The notes: generated by a model from the sequence alone, not told the origin. Shown: positions 48,409-59,439, counted from the stretch's first letter. The stretch: DNA of 64,000 nt from Cheilinus undulatus (GCF_018320785.1 NC_054881.1:19344275-19408274), one strand, 5' to 3'. A program made the numbers and translations.

Positions 48409-48938
48409 CTGTGTATTACTATAATACAGCAAGCCCAAAATACAGACATATTTTACTGTAAATTGAACATTTTTGTCTAGTTTCATTTAAATCATACATG
48501 AAGGAGAACTCAAACACTGCTTAATGTATTGCAAAATTCAGAAACTTGTAAAAACAAAGACATTAGACATGAATTAAAGTAATGTGGTTTGCAGGGGCTT
48601 GGAGGCTGATTTGCAGGTGAAAGAGACAGCATAATCTGTGTGGGTTAATCAGATTGAACTGAGGCAGCAGGAAGAGAAGAAGTAGAGCAGAACAAGCAGA
48701 AACGACTGTCTACTCTTCTGTCAATCTGTTATGAAAATACCAGAAACTTGTTCATGGAGAGCAAATTCAACCAAACAATACATGTCACCAGTTCTTATTG
48801 TCACTGTAACACTAAACCGTTTATCTCAACTGTAACTTTGGTTTATCGACAGTATCAAACCATCTTAGAAAAATGTGCACACTGGTAACCAATTTACATC
48901 AAAAGTGTTATCTAATGGGGTTAGAAAAAGAAACTTAC

Positions 48939-48990
48939 ACTTAACCAACTCATTGTTGTAGGTCTGCAGAGCAGCAGCTTGTTGGGTCAT
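48939..48990 (-). CDS. ssna1: Ssna1, exon 1 (start)
   Basis: ATG at 48990-48988 opens MTQQAAALQTYNNELVK, then one base of the Cys codon and a GTAAGT donor. This is the conserved SSNA1 N-terminus (human begins MTQQGAALQNYNNELVK, from memory), so the start is secure. The start context is GTTAGCTAACATGA. Confidence 0.96.
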
Positions 48991-49320
48991 GTTAGCTAAC
49001 GCCACCGTTCTCCTCACCAACGTTGAAGGTGGTTACACGATTCAGCTCCGTTTAAATAAACTAGCCGGGACTTTAACAACCTGTTCGCTGAACCCTGTCG
49101 CTCCTCTCGCTTCTATGAAACCTTCCGCCAAAACAACTGTTTTAATCGGATAATTCATACATGGCGGGTTTCCCGGACAACCGACGAAAATATACTAACG
49201 TTCTCTACCGGTGACACGGACCTATCGACTGTACAGGATTCTTCTTCGTTTGTTCAGTGTAGGAGTCTAATAGAAAATTTGAGACGCTTGCGCCCCCGTA
49301 CGGTGGCCTGGAAGTGCAAT
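48991..49320 (-). promoter_or_regulatory. ssna1: ssna1 promoter region
   Basis: This is a CpG-containing, repeat-free 330 bp directly upstream of the ssna1 start, bounded on the far side by a tandem array. It holds the X-box-like site at 49168-49181. No TATA box is evident, as expected for a housekeeping or ciliary promoter. Confidence 0.65.
49168..49181 (+). promoter_or_regulatory. ssna1: RFX X-box-like site, ssna1 promoter
   Basis: GTTTCCCGGACAAC fits GTTNCCATGGNAAC with three mismatches in the centre and both half-sites (GTTTCC and ACAAC) kept. It starts 178 bp upstream of the ATG, the usual position for X-boxes that drive ciliary genes through RFX factors. Confidence 0.45.
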
Positions 49321-49362
49321 AAATAATTACAAATTCGAAAACACTTTTACAAAGCTTGAAAT

Positions 49363-49599
49363 AAATTTACATTAATCAAAACATTTAAATGTTGAATAAA
49401 ACACATTTACATAAATCAAAACCTTTTCACATTTCATCATACACATTTGCATTAACCAAAACAATTTTACATTTCTTAAAACACATTTTAATGAACAAAA
49501 ACATTTTTCCATTTGAAAAAAAATTACATTAACCAAAGCATTTTTACATTTCATAAAACACATCTGCATTAGAAAAACTCTTTTACAAATGACGAGAAA
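49363..49599. repeat. Tandem array: six 39-40-bp units
   Basis: Units start at 49363, 49403, 49443, 49483, 49521 and 49560. A typical unit is ACATTTGCATTAACCAAAAC (first half) plus AATTTTACATTTCTTAAAAC (second half). Each half contains an ACATTT-like word, which suggests an older ~20-bp period. The minus-strand open frame across it is an artefact of the repeat. Confidence 0.9.
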
Positions 49600-49649
49600 A
49601 TTTAAGTCCAATGCAAATTTAAACAGACTGAACACTTTTACAAAATTTG

Positions 49650-49850
49650 AAATTACTACTACTTTGTTTCAGACTTTGTCATTTTGTATCGGACTCCATA
49701 CATTTGTTTCAGCTTTTGAAATTGTTTTTGTAAAATGCAAATTCGTTTTCTTATTTGTTCATTTGTATTTTTTATGAAGTATAAAAATGTTGTGGTTTAA
49801 GTAAATTTGTCTCAGACTTTGTAAAATTGTTTCAGACTTTGTACTTTTGT
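49650..49850. repeat. Second periodic block (TTTGTTTCAGACTTTGT)
   Basis: The word TTTCAGACTTTGT or a variant occurs at about 49668, 49708, 49811 and 49832, with spacings close to 40 and 20 bp. The same period as the neighbouring array suggests a common origin, possibly inverted and diverged. Confidence 0.55.
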
Positions 49851-49908
49851 GACCATGGCTGCAAATATCATAAAAAACAACTGCTGGCATGGTGGAGGAT
49901 TATTAGGA

Positions 49909-49945
<37 letters not shown>

Positions 49946-50195
49946 AATGATGAAATAGGTGTGTTAGGGTGATGATTTTTTTAACAAACACAAATGTCCA
50001 ATTTGGCAAAGAGGCAATTTTCTTGCAACTGTTTGTGCAAATATGTGTAAGAAGCTTTTTAGTCAAATATGGTCATAAAAGAAAGCTGTGGAAAAGCATT
50101 TGCCCCCTTTCTGATTTCTTTTCTTTTCTTTCTTTTTTAAATATTTGTATTACTTAAATGTTTCAGATTATCATATATATATATATATATATATA

Positions 50196-51746
50196 CACTA
50201 CCGGTCAAAAGTTTTAGAACACCCCAATTTTTCCAGTTATTTATTGCAATTCAAGTCATTCTAAGGTTACCCAAAACTGAAAAATAATTTACTTTTCAGG
50301 ATTATACAAAAAGGCCCTTTTTAGGGAATGGAAATTGGGTTAACAATTTAAAGCTTTTCTGCAGCAATGGAGGTTGATCAAGCCTTGAAAGCTGGTGCTA
50401 CTAATTCCTACAGGTGTTTCAACTTTCCTTGATTACTTACAACCCCCTCTGTCAACATAAAAGCAATTGTGGAACACACTGTGGTACCATACACTCGTGA
50501 GCATCGGTTGAACAGTATCGTACTGCAGAAAGTAGTGTGTTGCTACAAAAATGGCGAGAAAAAGGCAATTAACAATGGAAGAGAGACAGATGATCATAAC
50601 ACTTCAAAATGTAGGTCTTTCCTACAGAGAAATTGCAAAGAAAGTCAAGGTGTCAGTGAGTACAGTTTCCTTCACCATCAAAAGGCACTTAGAAACTGGG
50701 GGAAACTCTGACAGGAAGAGGTCTGGCAGACCCAAAACCACAACTGAGTCAGAGGACAAGTTTCTGAGAGTAAACAGCTTGCGTGATAGGGGGCTCACAG
50801 GACAACAGCTTAAAGCACAGCTTAATAGTGGTCTCAGTTTCAACTGTGAAGAGGAGACTTCGAGCTGCAGGACTGACAGGACGAGTTGCAGCAAGAAAGC
50901 CATTGCTCAGACGTCAGAATAAGACAAAGAGGCTTGCCTGGGCCATGAAACACCACCACTGGACCACTGAAGACTGGAAGAAGGTATCATGGACTGATGA
51001 ATCAAATTTTGAAATCTTTGGTTCATCACTCAGGATCTTTGTACGCCGTCGAGTAGGCGAAAGGTTGGTTCCACAGTGTGTGACATCAACCATCAAACAT
51101 GGAGTAGGAAGTGTGATGGTCTGGGGCTGTTTTGCTGGATCCAGGGTCGATGACTTGTACAGAGTGAGAGGCACCCTGAACCAAAACGGCTACCACAGCA
51201 TTCTGCAGCGGCAGCAATACCCTCTGGTATGCACCTAGTTGGCCAGGGGTTCATCCTACAGCAAGAGAATGACCCAAAACATAAGTCCAAGCTGTGCCAA
51301 GCTGTGCTACCTCAGGAAAAAAGAACAAGGTGGTAAGCTTGAAAACATGGAGTGGCCAGCACAGTCTCCAGACTTAAACCCCATCCGGCTGGTTTGGGAT
51401 GAACTGGACAGAAAAGTTAAAGCAAAGCTACCTATAAGTGCCACACATTTATGGGAACTTCTGTAGCAGATTTGGGAAGAACTTTCTGAAGAATATTTGA
51501 TTTCTGTTGTAGAAATAGAAAAGAATTCCACGAGTGTGTTCAGCTGTTATATCTGCCAAAGGTGGCTACTTTGACGAGTCAAAAGTTTAGAGTACATTTT
51601 GGTCTATAAATTGATTCCATGATTTCTTTTTAAACTCCAGTTGCTTATTTGTACTATGCTTTCATTTCAGAGTGCAAGGACACATTAATGATTTTCAAGA
51701 AAAAAATGGAAAAATTGGGGTGTTCTAAAACTTTTGACCAGTAGTG
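50196..51746 (+). mobile_element. Inner Tc1-like element with 39-bp terminal inverted repeats
   Basis: The left end CACTACCGGTCAAAAGTTTT and the right end AAAACTTTTGACCAGTAGTG are inverted over 39 bp (50196-50234 and 51708-51746) with one mismatch. It sits in a (TA)n tract, fitting Tc1's TA target preference. The length of 1551 bp is normal for the family. The high similarity of the ends implies a younger insertion than its host element. Confidence 0.93.
50551..51515 (+). pseudogene. Transposase of the inner Tc1 element, frameshifted
   Basis: It starts MARKRQLTMEERQMIITLQN with a paired helix-turn-helix (LSYREIAKKVKVSVSTVSFT), then a GRPKTT AT-hook-like link. A frame change near 50830 leads into VSVSTVKRRLRAAGLTGRVA, WTDESNFEIFG (first catalytic Asp, about 50994) and GVGSVMVWGCFA. 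A second frame change lies near 51220. The second Asp block QENDPKHKS (about 51262) and SPDLNPI (about 51370) follow. The last catalytic Glu is replaced: NPIRLVWDEL instead of NPIELVWDEL. The enzyme is inactive. Confidence 0.9.
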
Positions 51747-52793
51747 TGTATATATACACACACACACACAAGTGACAAAATCATGTGGGCTTAAAGATTT
51801 CAAAAAGCAACACAAAATGACACCATGTAAAGAAATTCAAGAACAAATGAAGAAGTGATTGAAATCTATCAGTCTTGAAAGGGTTCAAAAGCCATGTCTC
51901 AGGCTTTGAGACTCAGCAAACCACAGACGGAGTCATTATCCACAAATGGAGAAAACTTGTATCAGTGGTGAACTTTCACAGGTGTGGCGGACCTGCCAAA
52001 AACTATCTAACAGCACATTGATGACACTTTTAGGAAGTCACAAAAAGAACGCAGAACAACATCTAAAGACCTGGAGGCCTCACTTGACTAAATTAAGGTC
52101 AGAGTTCAATAAGGAGGAGTCTGGTTAAAAAGTGGCATCCATGGGAGAGTTCCGTGGCCAAAACCACTGTTGACCAAAAAGAACACAAAGGCTCGTCTCA
52201 CATTTGCCGAGACATCTTGTTGATCCCCAAGACTTTTGGGAAAATATTCCTGTGGACTGATGAGACAAAAGTTAAATTTTTTGGAAAGGAATAACAGATG
52301 TTCTGTTAGATATGGCATTAAACTAACACAACATTTGATAAAAACATCATACAACAGTCAAACATGGTGGTGGTAGTGTGATGTCTGGGGCTGCTTTGCT
52401 GCTTCAAGACCACCTGCCATAATTGATGGAATGTCCGACCATCAGTTCTTGACCTCGAGCTTTAAGCACACTTTGATTATGCAGCAGGACGACGACCATG
52501 ATATACACCAGAAAGTCCACCTCTAAATGGCTTTGAAAAAAATTGAGGTTTTGAAGTGGTCTAGTTAAAGTCCAGACTTAATTCTGATAGAGATGCTATG
52601 GTATTACCATAAACTAGCTATTCATACTATTCATGGAAGGCTTTTTCCCTTTAACAAATTAAATCATCCTCCAAGAACTGCATTTTGTCTTTATTCAGAA
52701 TATCTTTGTCTAATAATATTTTTTAAGTGTAACAAATGTGCAAAAAGAAAAGAAAAATAAATCAGAAAAGGGGCAAATACATTTTCACAGCAT

Positions 52794-53009
52794 ATCAATA
52801 TGGTTTACATGGATTCAGGAAACAACGATCCCAGACCTAATAAATACTCAGAAAAATTAGTAAGAACAGTAAGAACCACCAACAGTGATATGCTTATTGA
52901 CCCCAAGATAAATTCTCTGAAATATGTTATTTAAATTTGATTTGCTTATTTTACTCAAGAAGCTTTTATATTAAATTTAAAACGTTGATATTGTTATTTA
53001 TTTCCATAC
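52794..53009. other. Spacer between transposons
   Basis: The AT-rich 216 bp show nothing recognisable. Confidence 0.6.
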
Positions 53010-54260
53010 AGATACTCATTATGTATTGATTGGTTGATATCTTTATTTCAATCATGTAAATGGCAACTTAAAAACAGTTAAAAATACAAATAAGTAGACA
53101 TCAGTAAATGAAAACAGTAACTTGCATCTGCAAATTCTTCAGCATCTCAGTTTACATGAGTGAAAAAAGAAGGAAGAAGTATAAACTTTTCTAATCCTAC
53201 CTCCTTAAATTTTACTATACTTCATAATTTAAATCACAACACTACATTCAAGATACCTCTTTTACAAATATATGTACCATATCCTGCAACATTTGAATCT
53301 AAATAGCAAGCAAGCACCTCTGTACCTCTGGAGAATCATTTCTTTATGTCTATTTTTAAACAGAATTATGCTTGAAATTTGTTTCATTTCCGCACTCAGT
53401 CTGTTCCACAGTTTAACTCCACAAATGGTGATACAGAAGCTTTTCATTGTTTTACGAACACTTCGAACCTTTAGATTTGATTTCCCCCTTAAATTATCAC
53501 CTCCCTCTCTTTCATAAAACATGTCTGAATATTTTTTGGTAGCAGATAATTCTTTGCTTTGTACAACACTTGAGCTGTTTTGTGCTCCACCAAGTCAAAA
53601 CATTTTAAAGTTTTAGATTTAAAAATAACTCATATTTGTGCCCAGAAATCAACTTTATGAATGATTCTCATTGCTCTTTTCTGCAGTATGAAAAGTGATT
53701 AAAGTGAAGTTTTGTAGGTGCTTCCCTATGCCTCCTGTACAGTAATCTAAATAAGGTAGAATCAGTGAACTATACAGAATGTGGAGTGATTTTTTTCCTA
53801 ACCATGCTTTGCTTTTGCCAGGACTGAAATACTGTGAGACATTTTGGATTTGACATATTTGTTGTGAGGTTCCCATCAAATTTTGTCATCGATTATCAAT
53901 CCTATGAATTTATTTTCATTTACTCTTTCAATGTTTACACCCTCTATCTGTATCTGTTTGATTGTGTGTTTTACAGTTTCCAAATATCATGATTTTAGTT
54001 TTGTTCAGATTAAGCGATCCTTTATTTTTGTCAAACCATGTTTTTATTTTACTGAAATCTGAAGTGATGACATTCAAAAGTTGCTGCAAACTCTCAACAG
54101 AATCAAAAATATTTGTGTCATCAGCAAATAATATACATTTAAATAAACTAAAACTATTTTCCATATTACTCAGCCCTGTTCTGTGAGGAATTTTAAGCTG
54201 TTTGTAAAACAGATCTCGTCTTGACCTACGAAAGCAAATGACACTATCAGTCACAAAGCT
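53010..54260 (-). pseudogene. LINE reverse-transcriptase relic (Jockey/CR1/L2-like)
   Basis: Minus-strand fragments in order are: reverse-transcriptase active site ILFADDTNIF (about 54099-54134, FADD being the YxDD-type box), then the conserved KIKTWFDKNKGSLNLNKTKI; the later LYSSLILPYLDYCTGG block (about 53770); and the C-terminal GVKLWNRLSAEMK block (about 53400). Frames are broken between blocks and the N-terminal part, including any endonuclease, is absent. The 3' end lies near 53010-53040. The block order is that of jockey-type fish non-LTR elements; the clade is uncertain. Confidence 0.85.
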
Positions 54261-54368
54261 GACAAGTTCAGAACATATTTTTCAGTCAGTATTTTCAATG
54301 CCAGTAACAGAATGACTTTTAGTGGCAGAAAATACTACCTATGGATGTGCAGCACACTACCAGCAGGT

Positions 54369-55065
54369 ACAATCCCATTTCCAAAAAAGCTGGGGCACTG
54401 TGTAAAATGTTAATGAAAATAGAATAAAATTATTTTCAAATCTCATGAATCCATATTTTATTTACAATAAAACATAAACAACATATCAGATGTTGAAACT
54501 GAGACATTTCACCTTTTCATGAAAAACACTAACTTATTTTGAATTCGATGGCAGCAACACATCTCAAAGAAGTAAGGACAGAGCCATGTTTTCCATTGTG
54601 TTAACAACAGTCTGTCAATGTCTGGGAAGTGAGGAGATCCGTTGCTAGAGTTTTGCCAGAGTAAAGTTGTCCCATTCTTGTCTGATGTAGGATTCCGGCT
54701 GCTCAGCAGTTCTGGGTCTTGTTTGTCTTGTGATGTACCAAATATTTTCTATTGGTAAAAGGTCTAGATTGCAGCCAGGCCAGTTCAGCACTTGGACTCT
54801 TCTACTAAAGCCATGCTGTTGTGATGGATGCTGTGTGTGGTTTAGCATTGTCTTGCTGAAACACACAAGGACTTCTCTGAAAGAGATATTTTCTGGTTGG
54901 GAGCATGTTGGTCCAAAACCTCTGTATACTTTTTTGGCATTGATGGTGCCTTTCCAGACCAGAGGCTGCCTCTACTATAGGCACTAATCCAACCCCATAC
55001 CAGCAGAGATACATCCTTTTGGACTGTGTGCTGATAAGAAGCTGGATTCCTCCTCAACTGCACCC
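54369..55065 (-). pseudogene. Truncated Tc1-type element, transposase C-terminal half
   Basis: The terminus AATCCCATTTCCAAAAAAGC with CTGGGGCACTGTGTAAAATG marks the 3' end of the element and matches the ends of the miniature element at 9037-9403. Reading leftward on the minus strand, frames spread over 55063-54645 encode FQQDNAKPHTASITTAWL (second catalytic Asp block) and LNWPGCNLDLLPIENIWYIT (catalytic Glu block), then RPRTAEQPESYIRQEWDN. The N-terminal half and the first Asp block are missing, and frames shift at least twice. Confidence 0.85.
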
Positions 55066-55382
55066 CAACTTACATGTAATTGGTGTTGTCAAAACTAAAC
55101 TAAAATGAAGCATTTTTGCGAAGTATAATCTCTAATACACTCAACAAAGCACCATGGAAACAAACAAACCTCAAACTAAGATAAAAAGAAAATTAAATAA
55201 AATCAAATGAAAAATCCTAGACTGGATTCAGATTATTACTTCTGTTTACAGTATGCTTATTTACAGTGTATATTAAGAGTAATTCAGTAGCATGTATACT
55301 TTTAATTTATAATGATTGATAAAATAATTATTGATAACCATACTTCCAGGTGTGGTACATAGCCTTCTGAGATCAATAAATG
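55066..55382. other. Spacer upstream of unidentified gene
   Basis: AT-rich sequence with no recognisable gene or repeat lies between the truncated Tc1 and the promoter. Confidence 0.5.
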
Positions 55383-55422
55383 TGACGTAATCGAGAGTGG
55401 GCGGGGTTTACGTTCAGGCACC
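55383..55422 (+). promoter_or_regulatory. Promoter elements: CRE-like site and GC box
   Basis: TGACGTAA (55383-55390, ATF/CREB-like) and GGGCGGGG (55399-55406, Sp1-type) lie 15-40 bp before an ATG in strong context (GGCACCATGG). CpG-richer sequence continues downstream, as in a housekeeping promoter. Confidence 0.55.
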
Positions 55423-55443
55423 ATGGCTTCGGTAGGACCCGAG
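55423..55443 (+). CDS. Candidate first coding exon of unidentified gene (MASVGPE)
   Basis: ATG at 55423 opens seven codons, MASVGPE, directly followed by the consensus donor GTGAGTG (phase 0). The combination of promoter motifs, strong start context and a perfect donor makes a real first exon likely. Seven residues are too few to name the gene. In mammals the gene on this side of SSNA1 is ANAPC2 in divergent orientation (from memory), but this short exon does not identify it. The next exon is not recognised before 64000. Confidence 0.55.
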
Positions 55444-56989
55444 GTGAGTGTGTGAGCCTTATATTCACGGCGCTTCTTTTACTTTCGAACCATTTTCCGA
55501 GCTTTGAAGACCATGTTTGTCTCTGTGAGGCAGTAACTCAACTGTAAACATGCGTACTGTCGGTATGAAGGGGTCGTGCTGTCGTAAATTGGCGCTGCCA
55601 GCCTAGAGTCTCTAGCTTTTGTGCTGGACTGGAGGGCAATTGAATGTGCAGGAAGATGCTGCACCCCGGAACCTGAATAATCCATGCTGGCGCGCTGTTG
55701 GCTGTTTTCTGTAGTTTGGTCATACATGGTCCTGGCTAACGTCACTGTCCTGCTTCTGCTCAGCTTTAGCGATTCAAAATAAACTGGAGATGGATTTCCA
55801 CACGTTTTTAGCAAGAATCATTCACGTTTTTAGCCGTTTTACCTATTGCCGGCTAACTGTATGCTAATTTTGACACTGCTGTTTAGCTAGCTGTTAGCAT
55901 CCGCGCTAGTTAGCAGGCTCTGCACACTTTGCAAAATCCTCAATAAAACTGATTATTTTGAATTCTAGCTTCTATAAATTACAGAGGCATGTCCTGGTGT
56001 CACCATGAACACTGCTGCTTAATGTTGAGCTGATAATGTTTTGTTATTAAATGCTTTGGAGTCGGTTAGCTTCATGATAATTGATGCAGTTACATGAAGG
56101 CAGTATTGGCAGAGCTCCTTTCAACCTCCCACTGTAAACATATGGCGCCAGCCCTCAAACCGGCTTTGATGCATTTTGCATCCTTATGTTGTCAGATGCA
56201 GCTTTATTCAGGAATATATCTTCCAGTGCAGGCTCGTCTTCGTAAGTTATTGCCATAGCTTTTAGTCGGTACAAACAGTCCTGTGCTAGCTAACAGGTTG
56301 CATTGTTGTTTCCTTGAGGTTTTCATGTTAAGTGACTGAGTTATCAAATTATTTTCTTGGTTGAATGGCATTTAAGTGTACAAACTGATCAGACATCCAG
56401 CCTTTGTGTCTTTTTTTTTCCTTTTCTTTGAGGGTTAGGGTGCAGAATTGTTCAGCAGAGGTCGCTCGAGCAGCGTTGAGATGATTTCTCCTCAGCAGTG
56501 CAGAGACTGATCTGAAGTCAGGCAGATGAAGGTGTGAAGCACTGGGCTATGCAGACACTTCCGTTTGCACTCCATAACCATGTTATATGCTGTCACCAAG
56601 ACAGGGGTGTCTTTACAGGCCTATTTTACTCAAGCAGAACAAAAAAAATATCATGCCAAACATATCTGAAATGGTTAAACTAAGTTATCTAGTTTAGTTT
56701 AATCTGTTAAAATGAGAATATTGTTGGAGTTCTACCTCCTCAATGTTTATGTTTTTTATTGTGAATGGATATTTGTGATTGACTTCTGTATACTTTACAC
56801 CATTAACAACATTTAAAGACAAGTAATTTAGCAAAAATAGGATACTAAAGTGTAAAAGAAATAATGATTTTTGAGATTTGAAACATTGAGTAATATTACA
56901 TTAAACATACACTGATCAAAATATCCTTAAACTGCACAGTCATTGTTCGGGGACACGTTTGATTTTTGCCACTATGATATGTCGAAAAT

Positions 56990-57150
56990 AGTGCTACATC
57001 ATTTGGTAATGATGTGCTAAATACAATATGATACTTGGTTTATTTGTTGCTTGGTTATTGAGGAAAATGCAGACAATAATGATAGTTTTGATAGTTTCTC
57101 TACTAAAAATAAAAAAAATTACATCTTTACAGTACTGCTTTCAAAATAAC
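56990..57150 (+). repeat. Interspersed repeat, copy B (AATGATAGTTTTGA block)
   Basis: This matches 19480-19660 and about 20370 (shared AGTACTGCTTTCAAAATAAC). The adjacent 57330-57420 carries CTAATATCAGCCAACACCAG and ATGCATCC, which resembles the end of the 28670-28870 family. Confidence 0.45.
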
Positions 57151-57879
57151 TCAACTTAAAACACAAGTAAAGAGTAAAGAATGAGGAAAAACAAAGAAAA
57201 AGACAAGTTGATGTAGGTCTTGCGTCCTGCCTAAAATTCTGCAGATTTGTTTATGTATGGCTGATATTTGTAATTGATGTAGGCTGATATTTCTAGTTGA
57301 TTTATGGGTCATAAATGTTGTCAGGAATTTTCATATCTGCCTATACTGATTGTTAACTTTGTAAGCTAATATCAGCCAACACCAGTATCGTGCTGATAGT
57401 ACCATGCATCCTTATATTAAATATGGAAAAAAAAAGTCCTTAGATTTGGTAGTTAATGATTTAACCTATGCACCACACTAACCACTGAATATCAATACAA
57501 TTTGTTGATATGTATTAACAATATTTATCAGCTATACTAGTTGACAGTGTAGTGATTGGATGAGCAGTATTCATTTGACCAATAATAACATTCCAACTTA
57601 AAAAGAATAAGCCTTTTGTTTGGATCCCAAAAACATACCATAACTTACTGACAAGGTATTTGTTTGTTTCATGGGATCCATGCATTTAACCACATTATAA
57701 TACAAAACCTTAAGGAGAGGAAACCTTAAAGATGAATTGATACAAACAAACCAAAATTCAAGGTCAAAAACAAAAAGATCATAAGTAAAAAACACTACAG
57801 CTATTAATGATTATTAAGACAATAGGTATGATTGAAAACTTGAAGTAGTTTTGCCCCAATAGCAGAATTAAAACTTCAG

Positions 57880-58150
57880 TTTCAAACTAGTCAAAATCAA
57901 GGTATGGCAATGCTTGTTTCAATACCAAGGCAACAAAAATAGAGGTCCTAGGCGCCCAATATTGACTGATTTGTTTGCTTTTAATCACTAGAAATTGCAG
58001 GTAAACTCTCATATACTGGCAAGGGAAATGATGGACAGTGTGAAGGAGATATCTTCCAATTTTTAATGGATTCATTCCTTTCCTACTCACTTTTTTAATG
58101 GAAAAGATGCAGTTCTTGACAGTTGGATACTTTTTTAAGCTATCCATCAT
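57880..58150 (+). repeat. Interspersed repeat, copy A (GTCCTAGGC ... GTAAACTCTCATA)
   Basis: The words AGGTCCTAGGCGCCCAATAT and AGAAATTGCAGGTAAACTCT parallel GAGTCCTAGGCTACCAGTAT and GAAAATTGTGAGCAAACTCC at 60500-60560, in the same order and spacing. It is a diverged repeat of unknown class. Confidence 0.5.
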
Positions 58151-59439
58151 AAAAATAAGAGATTTTGTTGTTTCGTTGTGTCATGTCAAGAAATGACCAA
58201 AGTACTGACATTTTTTGACAGCCTTTCTTTGATTATATCATATGAACATTTAAGTTAAATAAATCAAATTGTATTAGTTCTCCAAGAAATTGAAAAAACC
58301 CTTCCTTGCTGCTCTTATTTGGATTTTCATTTTTTAATTGTTGAATATCTGGATTGTATACAGATTTTAGAGATGATGTCAGTGTTACTAAGAAAGCAGA
58401 AAATGTTTCACAGTACTTCCTGTGTGATGGTTAGTTTGTTCAAACTTCATTTGCATTAGCCAAAGAGATGACAACTGGCTAAAGGCAGAAAAGAGGCACA
58501 TTATTAACAGGTTAAGACTACTGAGATGTTCAACCATTGTGTATTTAATGACAAATGGCTTAAATTTCTGCCGGAGTTTGGGTACCATTACTTGCTGCTG
58601 TGCTTTTACATCATCCAGGTGTTTCTAATTTCCTGGTCAGTCGGTGTACAGTGTATGTATGGGCTTTCATTCAGCATTCCTGTCCTATGTGTATTCATAA
58701 AGGAGGCTCGGTAACAGAAGAGGCTTTGCTGAATGTCAAGAGGTGCACTGAGCGCCTGCAGTTGAAGTCCATTGTTGAGGTAAAATGGCCGTCATTGGTG
58801 TCTGTGGCTGGCTTATTTTATAACCCAGGATGATTTCTCCTTAGATTTGTAGTGTGTGTGTGAGAGAGAAAGAGAGCAAGAGGGTCTCTGATGGTGTTTG
58901 CATTTGAACCTTGGCTTTTGAGACAGCCGAGAGTAGACAGAGATCTGATCTTAATTTCTGCCTTTAGGAGCTTTCAAAGAAAATCCATTGACATATGGAC
59001 AGCGTGGGCACGCAGATCTGCCATGAACAGAGAAGTTCTGTCCATGGCAGATACGTGTGCCAAGGTTTTTCTCCTTGGAGATGGCTAACTCATGTTCATA
59101 CTGAATACATGTTAGCTTGAGTGTGGCTATAGTGTTAGTGTGTGTTTTGCTGCATGTGAGGCTAATGTAGTCAGTACAAAACTGTTCATATTCGAGAGGA
59201 CCAGCAGGCCACTAGTTAGGACTGAGCAGGCTCCCAATTGTCCAGATTTAGATCATCCATCAATCTATTGGTGCAACTTTGGAGATAGACATCCACAGCC
59301 TTGTAAAAAAAACATAACCTTGGTCTGAAAAGCTAATTTCTTGATCAGCACACACTGTATGGGGGATGTACTTGTTTGAATAATGAAAAATAAGAGTTAT
59401 TTATAATTTAGGGTGTGGCTGTGTTGACTTAAAGGTGGG

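Larger units (their letters stand above)
46606..48938 (-). other. ssna1: ssna1 intron 1
   Basis: This 2.3 kb intron carries two adjacent hAT-like relics (47304-47911 and 47909-48408), a hAT-type end GTTTGGGAACCACT at about 48158-48171, and a poly(T) run at about 47638-47649. The rest is AT-rich with nothing recognised. Confidence 0.85.
50085..52793 (+). mobile_element. Outer Tc1-like element, interrupted by a second Tc1
   Basis: The left end (GCTGTGGAAAAGCATTTGCC at 50085, then CCTTTCTGATTTCTTTTC) and the right end (ATTTGCCCC/GGGGCAAAT at 52770-52780, up to TTTTCACAGCAT at 52793) are inverted repeats of a familiar fish Tc1-like family. Its decayed transposase remains at about 51780-52620: TCTGGGGCTGCTTTGCTGCT (the VWGCFA-type block, 52385) and AGTCCAGACTTAATTCTGAT (SPDLNP-type, 52570), with many breaks. 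The 1.55 kb element at 50196-51746 splits it. Confidence 0.8.

Noticed and set aside
49372..49635. Minus-strand 87-codon Cys/Phe/Lys-rich frame
   Set aside because: It is a translation of the 40-bp tandem array.
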